From Cyclobacteriaceae bacterium (GTDB taxonomy: Bacteria > Bacteroidota > Bacteroidia > Cytophagales > Cyclobacteriaceae), in the NCBI GenBank assembly GCA_003565295.1, contig PXCO01000040.1:1-64000 (forward strand): DNA of 64,000 bases. The letters run 5' to 3'. The notes under the pieces were generated by a model. That model worked only from the letters and a program-made list of their open reading frames with translations, made no database searches and had not been told where the DNA came from. Each line of letters starts with the position of its first letter. Within the stretch, counting starts at the first letter, position 1. This document shows positions 16,963 to 26,591 of the stretch, piece after piece. The translations under genes and the position numbers were made by a program.

Positions 16963-17910
16963 CCCAGCTTTTGCAATGAGAAATTCATTCACATCTAGCC
17001 AATGCATAAATGCCTCAAACCAACGGTTACTGGTCCGGTTAGGGTTGCCCAGGCCAAAGCCATGTCCTCCATTTTGGTATAGGTGGAATTCCACAGGGAT
17101 ACCTGCATTGTACCAGGATTCGACTACACCGATCTGACCGTTGAAAAGAAAATCGTCTGTGGCGATCACATTGAACATGGGAGGTGCATTTTCTGGAACT
17201 TCCACTTGACCCATGCCCCCGTAAATAGGACCGATAAAGGCCAATTTCATAGTCTCAGAGTTAAGGGTGGAGTGCATGGTGAGCCCGGCACCTGCCGAAA
17301 ATCCGATCATGCCAATTCTGTCAATGTCTACCCCCCATTCCTCAGCCCGATCTATGATCATGGTATAAGCAGCCTCAGCATCGGCCAGCTGGTTGCTCAG
17401 GTCCCTTTGTGGTGGACGGGGAGGGGTTTCACCTTCTTCAGATGCTGAGGAAGGTGCCGCAGTTGGGCGGGGTCTGTTCATCCAATCCGCAAATTCCTCC
17501 AGTGATTCTGCGGTAGGGTGAAGCCTGTATTTGAGTACAAATGCGGCAATTCCCTGCTCCGCAAGTGCCTCTGCTACCCTCCAGCCTTCATTGCTCATGG
17601 ACAGCCACCTGAAGCCACCGCCTGGCGCCACGATTACTGCCGTACCATTTGCTTTTTCCGGATCGGGTAGGAAAGGGTTCAGTGTTGCTTCCGTGATATT
17701 CCGTGCCATGGGGACGCCCCATTGTCTAAACCAGCTCTCTGAAGCAGGTTGGTTTTCCACATCTCCCGTGCCTAGAGGTATGGCATTTGATTCATCTGGT
17801 GGGGTATCGAGGGGATAGATCGTTCCGTCTTGTGCCATAGCCGGAATAGCAATGGCAAAAAGAGCTATTAAAATGGATCTTTTGACTGAGTTTAGAAGTT
17901 TGCAGTTCAT
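16957..17910 (-). CDS. Exported alpha/beta hydrolase, acetyl-xylan-esterase-like
   Basis: This is a 317-residue protein with a signal peptide (KRSILIALFAIAIPAMAQ). The alpha/beta-hydrolase features are an oxyanion segment VIVAPGGGFRWLS, nucleophile elbow GMIGFSAGAGLT (Ser), the acid in VIATDDFLF and the catalytic His in NGGHGFGLG. A Pro/Ser/Glu-rich insert lies near residues 145-170. It resembles periplasmic esterases that deacetylate plant polysaccharides, and its neighbour is a decayed SusC/SusD-type locus. A link to glycan breakdown is inference. Confidence 0.87.
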   Translation of the reverse strand: MNCKLLNSVKRSILIALFAIAIPAMAQDGTIYPLDTPPDESNAIPLGTGDVENQPASESWFRQWGVPMARNITEATLNPFLPDPEKANGTAVIVAPGGGFRWLSMSNEGWRVAEALAEQGIAAFVLKYRLHPTAESLEEFADWMNRPRPTAAPSSASEEGETPPRPPQRDLSNQLADAEAAYTMIIDRAEEWGVDIDRIGMIGFSAGAGLTMHSTLNSETMKLAFIGPIYGGMGQVEVPENAPPMFNVIATDDFLFNGQIGVVESWYNAGIPVEFHLYQNGGHGFGLGNPNRTSNRWFEAFMHWLDVNEFLIAKAGE

Positions 17911-18084
17911 GGTAATGGGTTTAATAGGTTAAAGGTTAAAAATAGGGATTCTTAGCGAATTTATTAAAACAAATGGCTATACTAAGGTTTTTTTGAAAAA
18001 TTTTTGTTTCAACATCCAGTGTTCAAGGATGGTTAATTTGGCCATTGGAATGATAAGAGCAAATCAACCTGTGTTTCCCCTATG

Positions 18085-18120
18085 AAAAAAATCCCCCACT
18101 CCTCAGAAGGGAGTGGGGGA
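18085..18120 (-). terminator. Strong terminator downstream of the fossil SusC/SusD locus
   Basis: TCCCCCACTCC (18092-18102) pairs perfectly with GGAGTGGGGGA (18110-18120). On the minus strand it is followed by a T-rich run (from A-rich 18085-18091). It lies 30 bases after the stop of the remnant at 18151 and is in the position expected for the terminator of the original gene. Confidence 0.85.
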
Positions 18121-18150
18121 TAGAGGTTACTATCAATGGATTGTTGCTGT

Positions 18151-18342
18151 TTAATACCCCGGGTTCTGCCTAGTTCGCTGAATAGCCAGAGGGATGGTTT
18201 GGTTGATTTGCTTGAAGGATAAATTAGATTGCCTGCTCACTTCTTCTAAAGCTGATTCTAAATCAACGGCATTACCGGTGAATTCCAGTGGCAGCCTCAG
18301 ATCCAGATGTTGTTCGTAGGCGAATTTAAAGTTTATCGGCAA
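18151..18342 (-). pseudogene. Fused remnant: STN-like N-terminal piece joined to a SusD-like C terminus
   Basis: The 63-codon frame contains LPLEFTGNAVDLESALEEVS followed by RQSNLSFKQINQTI, the pattern of the secretin/TonB N-terminal (STN) domain found at the start of SusC-type transporters. It ends TRQNPGY, which looks like the usual C-terminal tail of SusD/RagB lipoproteins. The simplest reading is that almost all of a susC gene and almost all of a susD gene were deleted, joining the two ends. There is no signal peptide in this frame. The family assignments rest on short matches. Confidence 0.55.
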
Positions 18343-18541
18343 TCTCTGAGATTTTTAAATGTTCAAACCTGCTCATTAAAAACACCTCTTTCTCCTTAGC
18401 GGGAAGCTTGTCTACCGCAATCAGTATCTGTTCGAAAAGTTCTTCAAATGCCAGGATTTCACCTTTTTCAAAGAGGTGTCCAAAGGCTTTTTTATCACCT
18501 TTTTTTATGCTTTCCAGGAGCTGTTTTTCTGCCGAATTCAT
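18326..18541 (-). pseudogene. Internally deleted ECF sigma factor remnant
   Basis: The 71-codon frame starts MNSAEKQLLESIKKGDKKAF, typical of the N terminus of Bacteroidota ECF sigma factors. It then passes directly into ILIAVDKLPAKEKEVFLMSR and HLKISEIADKL, typical of region 4 (helix-turn-helix). Region 2, which should be about 70-80 residues between them, is missing. Region 4 itself stops early, at a frame change into the STN-like remnant. In PULs such a sigma gene often lies upstream of an anti-sigma gene and susC/susD, so this fits a collapsed locus. Confidence 0.65.
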
Positions 18542-18813
18542 TGCCTTGTCTTTAGAAAGACCAAGATATCATCAAGAGATAATTTAGAGCCGACCAAAAT
18601 AATTATCAAATCATTAAATCTTACCCTTCCCTCTTAACTTTGGCAGATCAAAGAAACCTTTTAGGTTACCTATGGATTTAGTATATTTCCTAAATTGAAT
18701 ATAAACTTTATCCAATCAATAGCAATATAATGAATTATTCCGACTTTATTTCAAATTTTAAAATTGTATTAACCACATTCTCCAAATCCCAATATAACCC
18801 CTCATCCTCACAC

Positions 18814-20565
18814 CTAATGATTATGTTGAGAATGATCTTCATGCCCTGGATCCTTCATCACCTTTTCACCGGGTCTGTATGTTTCCTTTACCTCTCCACA
18901 AGTAAGCATTTCATCCCCCCAGTAAGGGTTTTTGATTTGTTTCTCTTCGCTGAGCCAATATGCCCCCTTGTTGTCGAAAGCCATGGGGCAAAACTGCCGG
19001 TATAATGTAATGCCTTCCACCCCGAAAAGCTCCACCGCCTCTATCATATGGTCGGAAAGATCCTCAAAGTGGACTCGTTGGTCAGCTATGTCATTTTCTT
19101 TTTCCATATCTTCTAAAACCACAGGCAAACGGCTTATAATTTCCCGCCATTTTTCCTTTGCAGCCGACTCAAGTTGATCGCTCTTAACCTCATCTAATTT
19201 CCCTAGCAATGGGGATATGGCAGAACGAACCTGTTGTACATCGCTTTCCACAAAGGCATCTTTTAGCTGAAGGTAGGCCTTTATTACACCAGTGAATTGC
19301 TTCCGGAAAGCATCAGTTACTTCCATGCTTTTAACCTCTGGCCGCAGCATCATACTATAATTGCCGCTCAATTGAGCTGCGGCATCTATGGAAAACGTAC
19401 CTTGACTCACTAATTCTTCTCCCTCTTCTATTCCCGATAGGATTAGGTAATTTTCACCCAAACTACTTCCCAGCTCCACTTCCCTCATTTCGAAGGCAGG
19501 GGCGTCACTTGTGCCCACTTGGGCATAGACCACCGATCTAGGCCCCGTCCATAAGACGGCGGATTTGGGTATCACCAAACTACCGTTACCACTCATTTTG
19601 GCATTGACCTTACCCTGTACGATCATACCGGGTTTCAGTTTGCCTCCCGGGTTGGCTATTTCAGACCTTATTGGGATGGTTCGGGTAGATTCCTCCAGAA
19701 CTGGGTGTATAAATTCTACCCGGGTAGAAAATTCTTCTCCAGACAAGGCCGACACCTTAAAGGTAATAGGGTCTCCAGTCCTTATATGCTGAATGTGCCT
19801 TTCATAGGCATCTAGCACTATCCAGACCCGGGAGAGGTCCACAAGATCAAACATACTGCTGCCCCTACTTACAAAATCACCTTTGGCCACATTTCTTGCC
19901 CAAACCACACCATCAATATCAGAGATGATATCAAAGCTGGACTGTACTCTCCCGGAAGCCTCTATTGCTGAAATCTGGTCTTCGTTTATTTTCCAGGAAC
20001 GCAGCTTTTCCTTGGCAGCTTCATATAAACCCGGCTGCCTTTCTTTGAGCTTTGCCGCCTCCAGTAGTTCCTTTTGGGAGCTTATCAGTTCAGGGGAATA
20101 AATGCTGGCCAGTTTTTCTCCTTTTTTAATCTCCTGCCCGGTAAAGTTGACATAAAGCTCCTCAATTCTGCCCGGATAATTGGCAGTGAGGCTCTTTATC
20201 CTTTGCTCGTTGATTTTAATTTTTCCATTGAGGGAGATGTTGCCTTCAGCTTTTTCACTCTTCACACGTATGGTGGATACATTGGCAAGGGCCACTGCCT
20301 CAGGGTTCATTTCCAGAATATACGGGCTGCTTTCGCCATTTTTCAATTGGCTGGCCGGGATGAGTTCCATTCCGCATATGGGACAGTCCCCAGGTTCATC
20401 CTGTCTTATTTGGGGATGCATGGAGCAGGTGTAGGTAATACTGCCCTCTTCATGGTGTTCATGCCCATTATCAGCTGATTTTTCGTCCCCGCGGACAAAC
20501 CACCCTAAAAGAAAGCCTGCGATAAGCAGCAAGCCAATTCCTAAAATTTTTTTTCGTGTATTCAT
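18814..20565 (-). CDS. CusB-like periplasmic adaptor of a copper/silver RND efflux pump
   Basis: This is a 583-residue membrane-fusion protein. It has an N-terminal signal anchor (ILGIGLLLIAGFLLGWFV), then a heavy-metal-binding segment YTCSMHPQIRQDEPGDCPIC, and the hairpin/lipoyl/barrel core of the HlyD/CusB family at about residues 85-410. A C-terminal helical DUF3347-type domain follows, with FCPMAFDNKGAYWL and MLTCGEV, both rich in possible Cu ligands. It ends in a His-rich tail (DPGHEDHSQHNH). The adaptor links the inner-membrane pump to the outer channel. It is the last gene of the operon formed with the TolC-like and CusA-like genes. Confidence 0.93.
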   Translation of the reverse strand: MNTRKKILGIGLLLIAGFLLGWFVRGDEKSADNGHEHHEEGSITYTCSMHPQIRQDEPGDCPICGMELIPASQLKNGESSPYILEMNPEAVALANVSTIRVKSEKAEGNISLNGKIKINEQRIKSLTANYPGRIEELYVNFTGQEIKKGEKLASIYSPELISSQKELLEAAKLKERQPGLYEAAKEKLRSWKINEDQISAIEASGRVQSSFDIISDIDGVVWARNVAKGDFVSRGSSMFDLVDLSRVWIVLDAYERHIQHIRTGDPITFKVSALSGEEFSTRVEFIHPVLEESTRTIPIRSEIANPGGKLKPGMIVQGKVNAKMSGNGSLVIPKSAVLWTGPRSVVYAQVGTSDAPAFEMREVELGSSLGENYLILSGIEEGEELVSQGTFSIDAAAQLSGNYSMMLRPEVKSMEVTDAFRKQFTGVIKAYLQLKDAFVESDVQQVRSAISPLLGKLDEVKSDQLESAAKEKWREIISRLPVVLEDMEKENDIADQRVHFEDLSDHMIEAVELFGVEGITLYRQFCPMAFDNKGAYWLSEEKQIKNPYWGDEMLTCGEVKETYRPGEKVMKDPGHEDHSQHNH

Positions 20566-20608
20566 GTCTTTCGATTACTTCTAAGTGGAACAAAATTATT
20601 GCTTGAGA

Positions 20609-22096
20609 TTAAATACCTACCAATAACTCCCAACGGGCCTGTGCTCTTAGGGAGTCGATGGTAGCATCAATCTTGCTCAACCTGAAATCCAATAGTTCCC
20701 GTTGTAGCGCAATGAGTTCTTCAAAACTGCCCTCGTCATTCGCATAAGCTACAATTATCAGTTCCATGGTTTTTTCCAGTAGTTCAACCTGTTCTTCCAG
20801 GAGGCTAGCCCTTCTTAATGCATCATTGATGGAATTGATCACCTCTGACATTTCGGTTTTCAATTCGTTTTTCAGGTTATCTTGGGAATGGGTATTGGCA
20901 GATTGCATATGCCTTGCTTCGGTCACCATGCTTTTGTATTTTTTTCTGGATAAGGGTAAGCTAAGGGAAAGCATGGGCATCAACATGTTGCCACCCATAC
21001 CGGCGGGCATATATTCCATGGTTCCGCTGCCACCGGGTATTCCCATTTCCGGTCTGGAATTTAGTAACATGTAATTGAGGCCAAGTCCTATCATAGGCTT
21101 TCCTGCCAGCTCGGCCAAATTTGTCTTAGATTCCAGGGCTTTAGCTTCTTTGTTTAGCATGGAGAGCATGGGGTTATGATCCCATATGCTGTCTAGCATC
21201 AATTCCTCCATATCTATGGGAGGCATTGCTTCTTCCCATTCCAATATTATCGTGTCTCCCTCAGAAAGTCCACTCAGTTGTACAAATCTTTGTATCAATG
21301 GGGCTTTATCTTGCTGTAGTTGGTCCAATTGACTTTGTAAACCTTTTATCTGGATTTGGAGCCTGAGCACATCGGTAAGCCTGGTTGTTTTCCTGCCTTC
21401 ACTCCTAACCCCCATATCCGAAGGTGCTTCTGTGGACTTGGATGGCTGCGGACTGCCCTCCATTTGCATGGCATTTGAAGTAGGCAGTTGTCTTGAAAGC
21501 GTTGGGGTGCTTACCGCCTCCATGGCATTTCCCATGGCTCCTCCGGAGTCTCCCCCTTGAAATCGAACCAAACTCAACGCTTCCAGGGTTTCCAACAATT
21601 TCAAGTTGGATGCTGTGACATCTATGGTATGCTGAAGCAGTAATAGATCATAGTAGGTGTTTTTGACATCAAAAAGGATCTGGTTCCTTTGCTGCCGAAA
21701 TGCTTCATAACTTGCCTCTGCCATATATGTGGCTTCTGCTTTCTCTGCCTTTAAGGTGCCAAACCAAGGGAACATTTGCATAAGTGAGACTTCTGCTACC
21801 TGATTCCCCATGAGTAACCGCATGGGACGTAGAAAATACCCAATGCCCAATTCGGCATCGGGGAGTTGTCCCATTTGGTCAACCTTGGCGAGTTGAGCTT
21901 TATAGGCATCAAAGGAACTTATTAGCTTTGGGTTGTTTTCCGCGGCCAACTCAAGGTAGACATCGATTGCATTTTCTTGTGCCATGCTTTTTGCAAAAAG
22001 CAGAAAAATGAAAAGTAGCATCAGCCCAGTTCTAACTGTTGGAGAGCCCTTTTTATGCCATCTTGCCTTAAGGGTGTTTTCTTTACTTTTTTCCAT
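20609..22096 (-). CDS. TolC-family outer-membrane channel of the copper efflux operon
   Basis: This is a 495-residue outer-membrane efflux protein with an N-terminal signal (LMLLFIFLLFAKSMAQ). It has two long TolC-type helical repeats, with LRLQIQIKGLQSQLDQLQQD in the first half and the second ending near residue 490. Compared with ordinary TolC proteins it has a Met/Ser/Pro-rich insert at about residues 180-240 and a second Met-rich segment (MEYMPAGMGGNMLMPML), which may be metal-sensing or metal-handling. It sits between the CusA-like and CusB-like genes with gaps of 14 and 43 bases. Confidence 0.88.
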   Translation of the reverse strand: MEKSKENTLKARWHKKGSPTVRTGLMLLFIFLLFAKSMAQENAIDVYLELAAENNPKLISSFDAYKAQLAKVDQMGQLPDAELGIGYFLRPMRLLMGNQVAEVSLMQMFPWFGTLKAEKAEATYMAEASYEAFRQQRNQILFDVKNTYYDLLLLQHTIDVTASNLKLLETLEALSLVRFQGGDSGGAMGNAMEAVSTPTLSRQLPTSNAMQMEGSPQPSKSTEAPSDMGVRSEGRKTTRLTDVLRLQIQIKGLQSQLDQLQQDKAPLIQRFVQLSGLSEGDTIILEWEEAMPPIDMEELMLDSIWDHNPMLSMLNKEAKALESKTNLAELAGKPMIGLGLNYMLLNSRPEMGIPGGSGTMEYMPAGMGGNMLMPMLSLSLPLSRKKYKSMVTEARHMQSANTHSQDNLKNELKTEMSEVINSINDALRRASLLEEQVELLEKTMELIIVAYANDEGSFEELIALQRELLDFRLSKIDATIDSLRAQARWELLVGI

Positions 22097-22110
22097 AACT
22101 ATTATTAAGT

Positions 22111-25100
22111 TTAGGCTTCCAGGGAGTTTTCTGATTTATTTGAGTTCCGAAATCGGATAAGTTTATACCTGCCGTACAAAACTGGTACAATAAACAGGGA
22201 AATAATGGCCACACTCATACCCCCAAAGGCCGGAATGGCCATAGGGATCATGATGTCTGAGCCTCTGCCCGTACTGGTAAGTATGGGCAGAAGGGCAATC
22301 AAAGTAGTCGCCGTGGTCATCAAGCATGGTCTTACCCGCTTCACCCCGGCAGCTAATACGGCTTTTTTGATGCCATCCTCGTCATCGGGTTTGAACTTTT
22401 CGAAACTTTGCTTGAGGTAGGTACCCATCACCACCCCATCATCTGTGGCTATGCCGAATAAGGCGATAAACCCCACCCAAACCGCCACGCTGAGATTGAA
22501 GGTTTGCATTTGAAACAAGGATCTGAGGTGAGTGCCAAAAAGGGAAAAATCCAGGAACCACTCTTGACCGTATAGCCAAAGCATGAGAAATCCTCCCGAA
22601 AATGCCAAAGCAATGGAGGTAAATATCATTAAGCTAAGGGCCGTGGACTTGAACTGTAGGTATAGGATCAAGAATATGATGGCAAGGCTCAAAGGTATGA
22701 CGAGGCTAAGCCTTTTCTCAGCTCGGACTTGATTCTCATAACTTCCGGAGAATGCGTAGGACACGCCGGAAGGAACCTCCAATTCTCCAGAGGAGATTTT
22801 TTGCTGAAGGTGCTTTTTGGCTTCTTCCACCGCAGTAACCTCCGCATAACCCTGTCGCTTGTCCAGCATGATATATCCGACCAAAAAGGACTCCTCTCCC
22901 CTGATCATGGTGGGGCCGGACCTAAAGGAGATCTCTGCGATTTGTCCTAAAGGCAACTGTATGCCATCTGGTGTATTGATAAGGATGTCTTTTAATTTTT
23001 CGGGGTCGTCCCTGTATTCACGGGCATACCTGGCCCGTATGTTGTACCTTTCCCTACCTTCCACCGTGGTGCTTAAGTTCATGCCTCCCACAGCCACCTC
23101 AATCATTTCCTGAACATCGGCAATATTGAGCCCATATCTAGCCATCATACCCCTGTCCAGATCAATCTCCAGATAAGGTTTACCCAGGGACCGGTCGGCA
23201 AATATGGCTTGTTCCTTAAGTGCGGGCACCTCTTTCAGTAACGCTTCCAGTCGTAAACTGAAATCCTCGATGGTCTTTAGGTCCGGCCCGTAGACTTTGA
23301 TCCCCATAGGTGCCCGCATCCCTGTTTGCAACATCACCAACCTGGTTTCAATAGGTTGTAATTTGGGAGCAGAGGTTACCCCGGGTAGGTTGGAGGTGCG
23401 GCGTTGGATCTCCTCCCAGATATCATCAGGGCTTTTGATATGATCCCTCCACTGCCTATAATAACTCCCCCTTTTTGGGTCGGGCACAAGGTGATCCCCT
23501 GGCTTACTCAAAAAACTCTTGTGCTTGGAAGAAGGTATGGGATTTCCGTTTTCGTCCAGTAGTTCATCAGATGAGCGATCATACCAGTAGGAGCTCCCAT
23601 TTTTTTCAAGAAGAAAATGACCTTTTTCGTTGGTTTTAAACCTGACTTTTTCCCCCGCCTCATTTTGGAGATATTGGGTTTTGTAATTAATGATGTTCTC
23701 ATACATGGTCAGAGGTGCAGGATCTAGTGGACTTTCGGCTCTGCCTGCTTTTCCTACCACCATTTCCACCTCGGGAATGGCCTGAACCAGCATGTCCAAC
23801 TGCCTGAGGGTACGGTGGTTGGCTTCCACGCCGGAATGGGGCATGGAGGTGGGCATAAGCAAAAAAGACCCTTCATCCAAGGCGGGCATAAACTCTTTAC
23901 CCATACCAGGAAAAGTATTTGCCATTCCTTCCCAGAGGGCATTTTTGCGGAGGTTGAGCCCCAGTTTTTCGACGCCATCTGCCGCAAAGCCAAAGATCCG
24001 GGGGAAGCCTAGCCATGAATTTAAACCTATAAAAAGAACCAGAAGCGGAATGACCAAAAAAGTGAGGGGATTATTCAGGCACCAGGTCAGCAACCTTTCG
24101 TAATAGCGGATGAAAATGGAGAAAAATCCCAATATCAATCCTAATATAAGCAGAATGAAAACCCCATTCAGCGTAAGGGATTGTTCCAGACCCAAAGGTC
24201 TCCATTCCTGGGCCAGTAAGTAAGCCAGTGCCAATACCACGATGAGCATGCTATATAGGTGCTTCCTTTTGCCTACCCAGAGAATATGTGGATAATAGAG
24301 CTGGGTAAGGTTCAATATTCCAAAAGCCAATAGGACTACCCCGGCCCAAGGGGAGAACCAAATCAAAATCGCTCCCAGTAAGGTCAACAGTAAATTCGCA
24401 ATACCTCTATATTTATCAGATGAAATCCTAAGTCCAAATACCCAATGTGCAAGTGCAGGAATAAAGAGTAATGTGATGATCAGCGCGGCAATTAATGCGA
24501 AGGTTTTGGTGTAAGCGAGTGGTCCAAAAAGTTTTCCCTCAGCAGCTTGAAGAGTGAATACCGGTAAAAAGCTGATAATGGTGGTGAGGACTGCGGTGAG
24601 GATAGCACCCGAAACCTCCGAACTTGCCTCTAAAATGGTATCTTTCAAAGGCCGTTTGCTGGTATTGTTTTCCAGATGCCTAAGGATATTTTCATTGAGG
24701 ATAATTCCCAGGTCCACCATCGTACCAATGGCAATGGCTATCCCAGATAGTGCAACGATATTGGCGTCCACTCCTACCTGTTTCATAAGAATAAAACACA
24801 TGAGAACAGCAATGGGGAGTAGGGAGGTGATTAAAATGGAAGCCCTAAGGTTAAATACCATTACCACGATTACAATAATCGTGACCAGCACTTGCAGGCT
24901 AATGGCCTCATTGAGCGTGTTCAAAGTTTCCTGGATTAGACCAGACCGGTCATAAAAGGGGACAATGGTTACCTTTGAGACCCTTCCATCCTCCAATGTC
25001 TTACTGGGCAATCCGGTGGAGATCTCTTCGATTTTATCTTTTACCCCCTGAATGACCTGTAAAGGATTATCCCCATATCGGGCCACCACTACCCCACCTA

Positions 25101-26007
25101 CTACTTCAGCCCCTCCTTTATCCAGTATTGCTCTTTCGGCTCTGCTTGCAGGCCCAAGGCTTACTTTGGCTACATCTTTGACATATAAAGGTGTGGTGCC
25201 GGTGTTTTTTACTACGGCAGAAGCGATGTCTTCTATGTCCTTTACATATCCCAATCCTCTTACCAGGTATTCTACCTGATTGATTTCCATGGTATTGGCA
25301 CCAATTTCTTGGTTGGATTGCCTTACGGCATCCATTACCTGCATCAGGCTAATGCCATGCCCTTTCATGGCCACGGGGTCCAAATCCACCTGGTATTCAC
25401 GGATATGCCCGCCAATGCTGGCGACTTCTGCCACCCCCTTGGCACTGGACAGCCCATATTTGACATAAAAATCTTGTATGGAGCGTAATTCATGAAGGTC
25501 CCATCCTCCTACAGGGTTCCCTTGCTCGTCGCGGCCCTCCAGCGTATAGAAATAAACCTGTCCCAGGCCTGTGGCATCTGGCCCTAATTTGGGCTGGACC
25601 CCTTCTGGAAGTAGGCCAGAAGGTAGGGCATTGAGCTTTTCTAGCACTCTGGACCTGCTCCAGTAAAACTCCACATCCTCTTCAAAAATGATATAGATGG
25701 AGGAGAAGCCAAACATAGAGGTGCTTCGTATGGACCTCACCCCCGGCAGACCCAAAAGAGAGGTGGTGAGGGGGTAGGTGATTTGGTCCTCCACATCTTG
25801 TGGGGACCTACCCATCCATTCCGAAAATACGATCTGCTGGTTTTCACCAATATCGGGAATGGCATCTACAGGCACCGGGTCATTGGGGAGCAGGCCCCTC
25901 TCCCAATCGAATGGAGCGACCGCTATTCCCCAAAGAATAAAGAGGGAAAGAAGGGTAAACGTAATTACCTTGTTTTCAAGGAAAAACCTAATGATATGAT
26001 GTAGCAT
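22111..26007 (-). CDS. CusA/CzcA-family heavy-metal RND efflux pump
   Basis: This is a 1298-residue inner-membrane proton-driven pump of the HME-RND class. Near the N terminus it has FTLLSLFILWGIAVAPFDWE, and the early porter segment includes PVDAIPDIGENQQIVFSEW. TM4 carries AIAIGTMVDLGIILNENILR, with the acidic residues used in proton relay. It is about 250 residues longer than E. coli CusA. The extra length lies in an insertion with additional hydrophobic helices around residues 545-640 and a polar insertion around residues 770-860 (KTNEKGHFLLEKNGSSYWYD). By its Cys/Met-rich partners copper or silver is the likely substrate, but this is inferred from context. Confidence 0.93.
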   Translation of the reverse strand: MLHHIIRFFLENKVITFTLLSLFILWGIAVAPFDWERGLLPNDPVPVDAIPDIGENQQIVFSEWMGRSPQDVEDQITYPLTTSLLGLPGVRSIRSTSMFGFSSIYIIFEEDVEFYWSRSRVLEKLNALPSGLLPEGVQPKLGPDATGLGQVYFYTLEGRDEQGNPVGGWDLHELRSIQDFYVKYGLSSAKGVAEVASIGGHIREYQVDLDPVAMKGHGISLMQVMDAVRQSNQEIGANTMEINQVEYLVRGLGYVKDIEDIASAVVKNTGTTPLYVKDVAKVSLGPASRAERAILDKGGAEVVGGVVVARYGDNPLQVIQGVKDKIEEISTGLPSKTLEDGRVSKVTIVPFYDRSGLIQETLNTLNEAISLQVLVTIIVIVVMVFNLRASILITSLLPIAVLMCFILMKQVGVDANIVALSGIAIAIGTMVDLGIILNENILRHLENNTSKRPLKDTILEASSEVSGAILTAVLTTIISFLPVFTLQAAEGKLFGPLAYTKTFALIAALIITLLFIPALAHWVFGLRISSDKYRGIANLLLTLLGAILIWFSPWAGVVLLAFGILNLTQLYYPHILWVGKRKHLYSMLIVVLALAYLLAQEWRPLGLEQSLTLNGVFILLILGLILGFFSIFIRYYERLLTWCLNNPLTFLVIPLLVLFIGLNSWLGFPRIFGFAADGVEKLGLNLRKNALWEGMANTFPGMGKEFMPALDEGSFLLMPTSMPHSGVEANHRTLRQLDMLVQAIPEVEMVVGKAGRAESPLDPAPLTMYENIINYKTQYLQNEAGEKVRFKTNEKGHFLLEKNGSSYWYDRSSDELLDENGNPIPSSKHKSFLSKPGDHLVPDPKRGSYYRQWRDHIKSPDDIWEEIQRRTSNLPGVTSAPKLQPIETRLVMLQTGMRAPMGIKVYGPDLKTIEDFSLRLEALLKEVPALKEQAIFADRSLGKPYLEIDLDRGMMARYGLNIADVQEMIEVAVGGMNLSTTVEGRERYNIRARYAREYRDDPEKLKDILINTPDGIQLPLGQIAEISFRSGPTMIRGEESFLVGYIMLDKRQGYAEVTAVEEAKKHLQQKISSGELEVPSGVSYAFSGSYENQVRAEKRLSLVIPLSLAIIFLILYLQFKSTALSLMIFTSIALAFSGGFLMLWLYGQEWFLDFSLFGTHLRSLFQMQTFNLSVAVWVGFIALFGIATDDGVVMGTYLKQSFEKFKPDDEDGIKKAVLAAGVKRVRPCLMTTATTLIALLPILTSTGRGSDIMIPMAIPAFGGMSVAIISLFIVPVLYGRYKLIRFRNSNKSENSLEA

Positions 26008-26108
26008 AGCCTTGATGTAATGAAATAAAGGAATCTCTCCTTTGATAATAAAGGACTGAGGAAAGGGTAGGGAAATTTGTCATTCCCCAGGGGAAGAAAA
26101 TTGGTATA

Positions 26109-26492
26109 TCAGATTAAAAAGACCTGGTGTAAAATAAATAAGGGTGATTTGGGTAGGGGAGGGGCATGCGCAGCATACCATAATTGATAGGCTGGGGCAA
26201 CTTCAAATTTTGGTTGGGTGTTGTAAAAATAATGAGAGGGAAAGTAGTTTGATTCAGCGTGGGAAAGGGTAAAAACTACAGGCTGGAATTCTTCCCCGTT
26301 AGGAATATCCAAATGACTTATATCCTCACAGCAGTCTGGCAATTCACCCTTTTCGGGGCAACAAGTTTCGTTTGCGGCAAAAAAATTGAAATGCTGCAAT
26401 ACCCCTTCACAAAAATGCATGCTGTAGCTCATCCCTGCATTGAAGCATAGGTAAAAAACCAGGAGCACTATTTTTTTGCCAGAAAAACTCAT
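26109..26492 (-). CDS. HYC_CC_PP family small exported protein
   Basis: This is a 127-residue protein with an N-terminal hydrophobic segment (IVLLVFYLCFNAGMSYS) and cysteines at HFCEG, CCPEKGE and CCEDIS. It also has a C-terminal APPLPK motif, the arrangement used to name the HYC_CC_PP family. Here the first motif is HFC rather than HYC. Members are found beside copper-efflux genes in Bacteroidota. It lies 101 bases upstream of the CusA-like gene in the same direction and probably heads the operon. A metal-binding role is inference from the Cys pairs and position. Confidence 0.82.
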   Translation of the reverse strand: MSFSGKKIVLLVFYLCFNAGMSYSMHFCEGVLQHFNFFAANETCCPEKGELPDCCEDISHLDIPNGEEFQPVVFTLSHAESNYFPSHYFYNTQPKFEVAPAYQLWYAAHAPPLPKSPLFILHQVFLI

Positions 26493-26591
26493 GTCAATTG
26501 TTCATAATAACGACAAAATTATCAAACTAGATTAAATTTTGCTTATAAAATTTTTGTTAAAGTGTAATTGTAGCAGCTAAAGTCACTAGAA

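Noticed and set aside
23508-23702. 64-codon frame within the CusA-like gene
   Set aside because: It is on the same strand but in another frame and covers the polar insertion of the pump; the pump frame is uninterrupted, so there is no frameshift.
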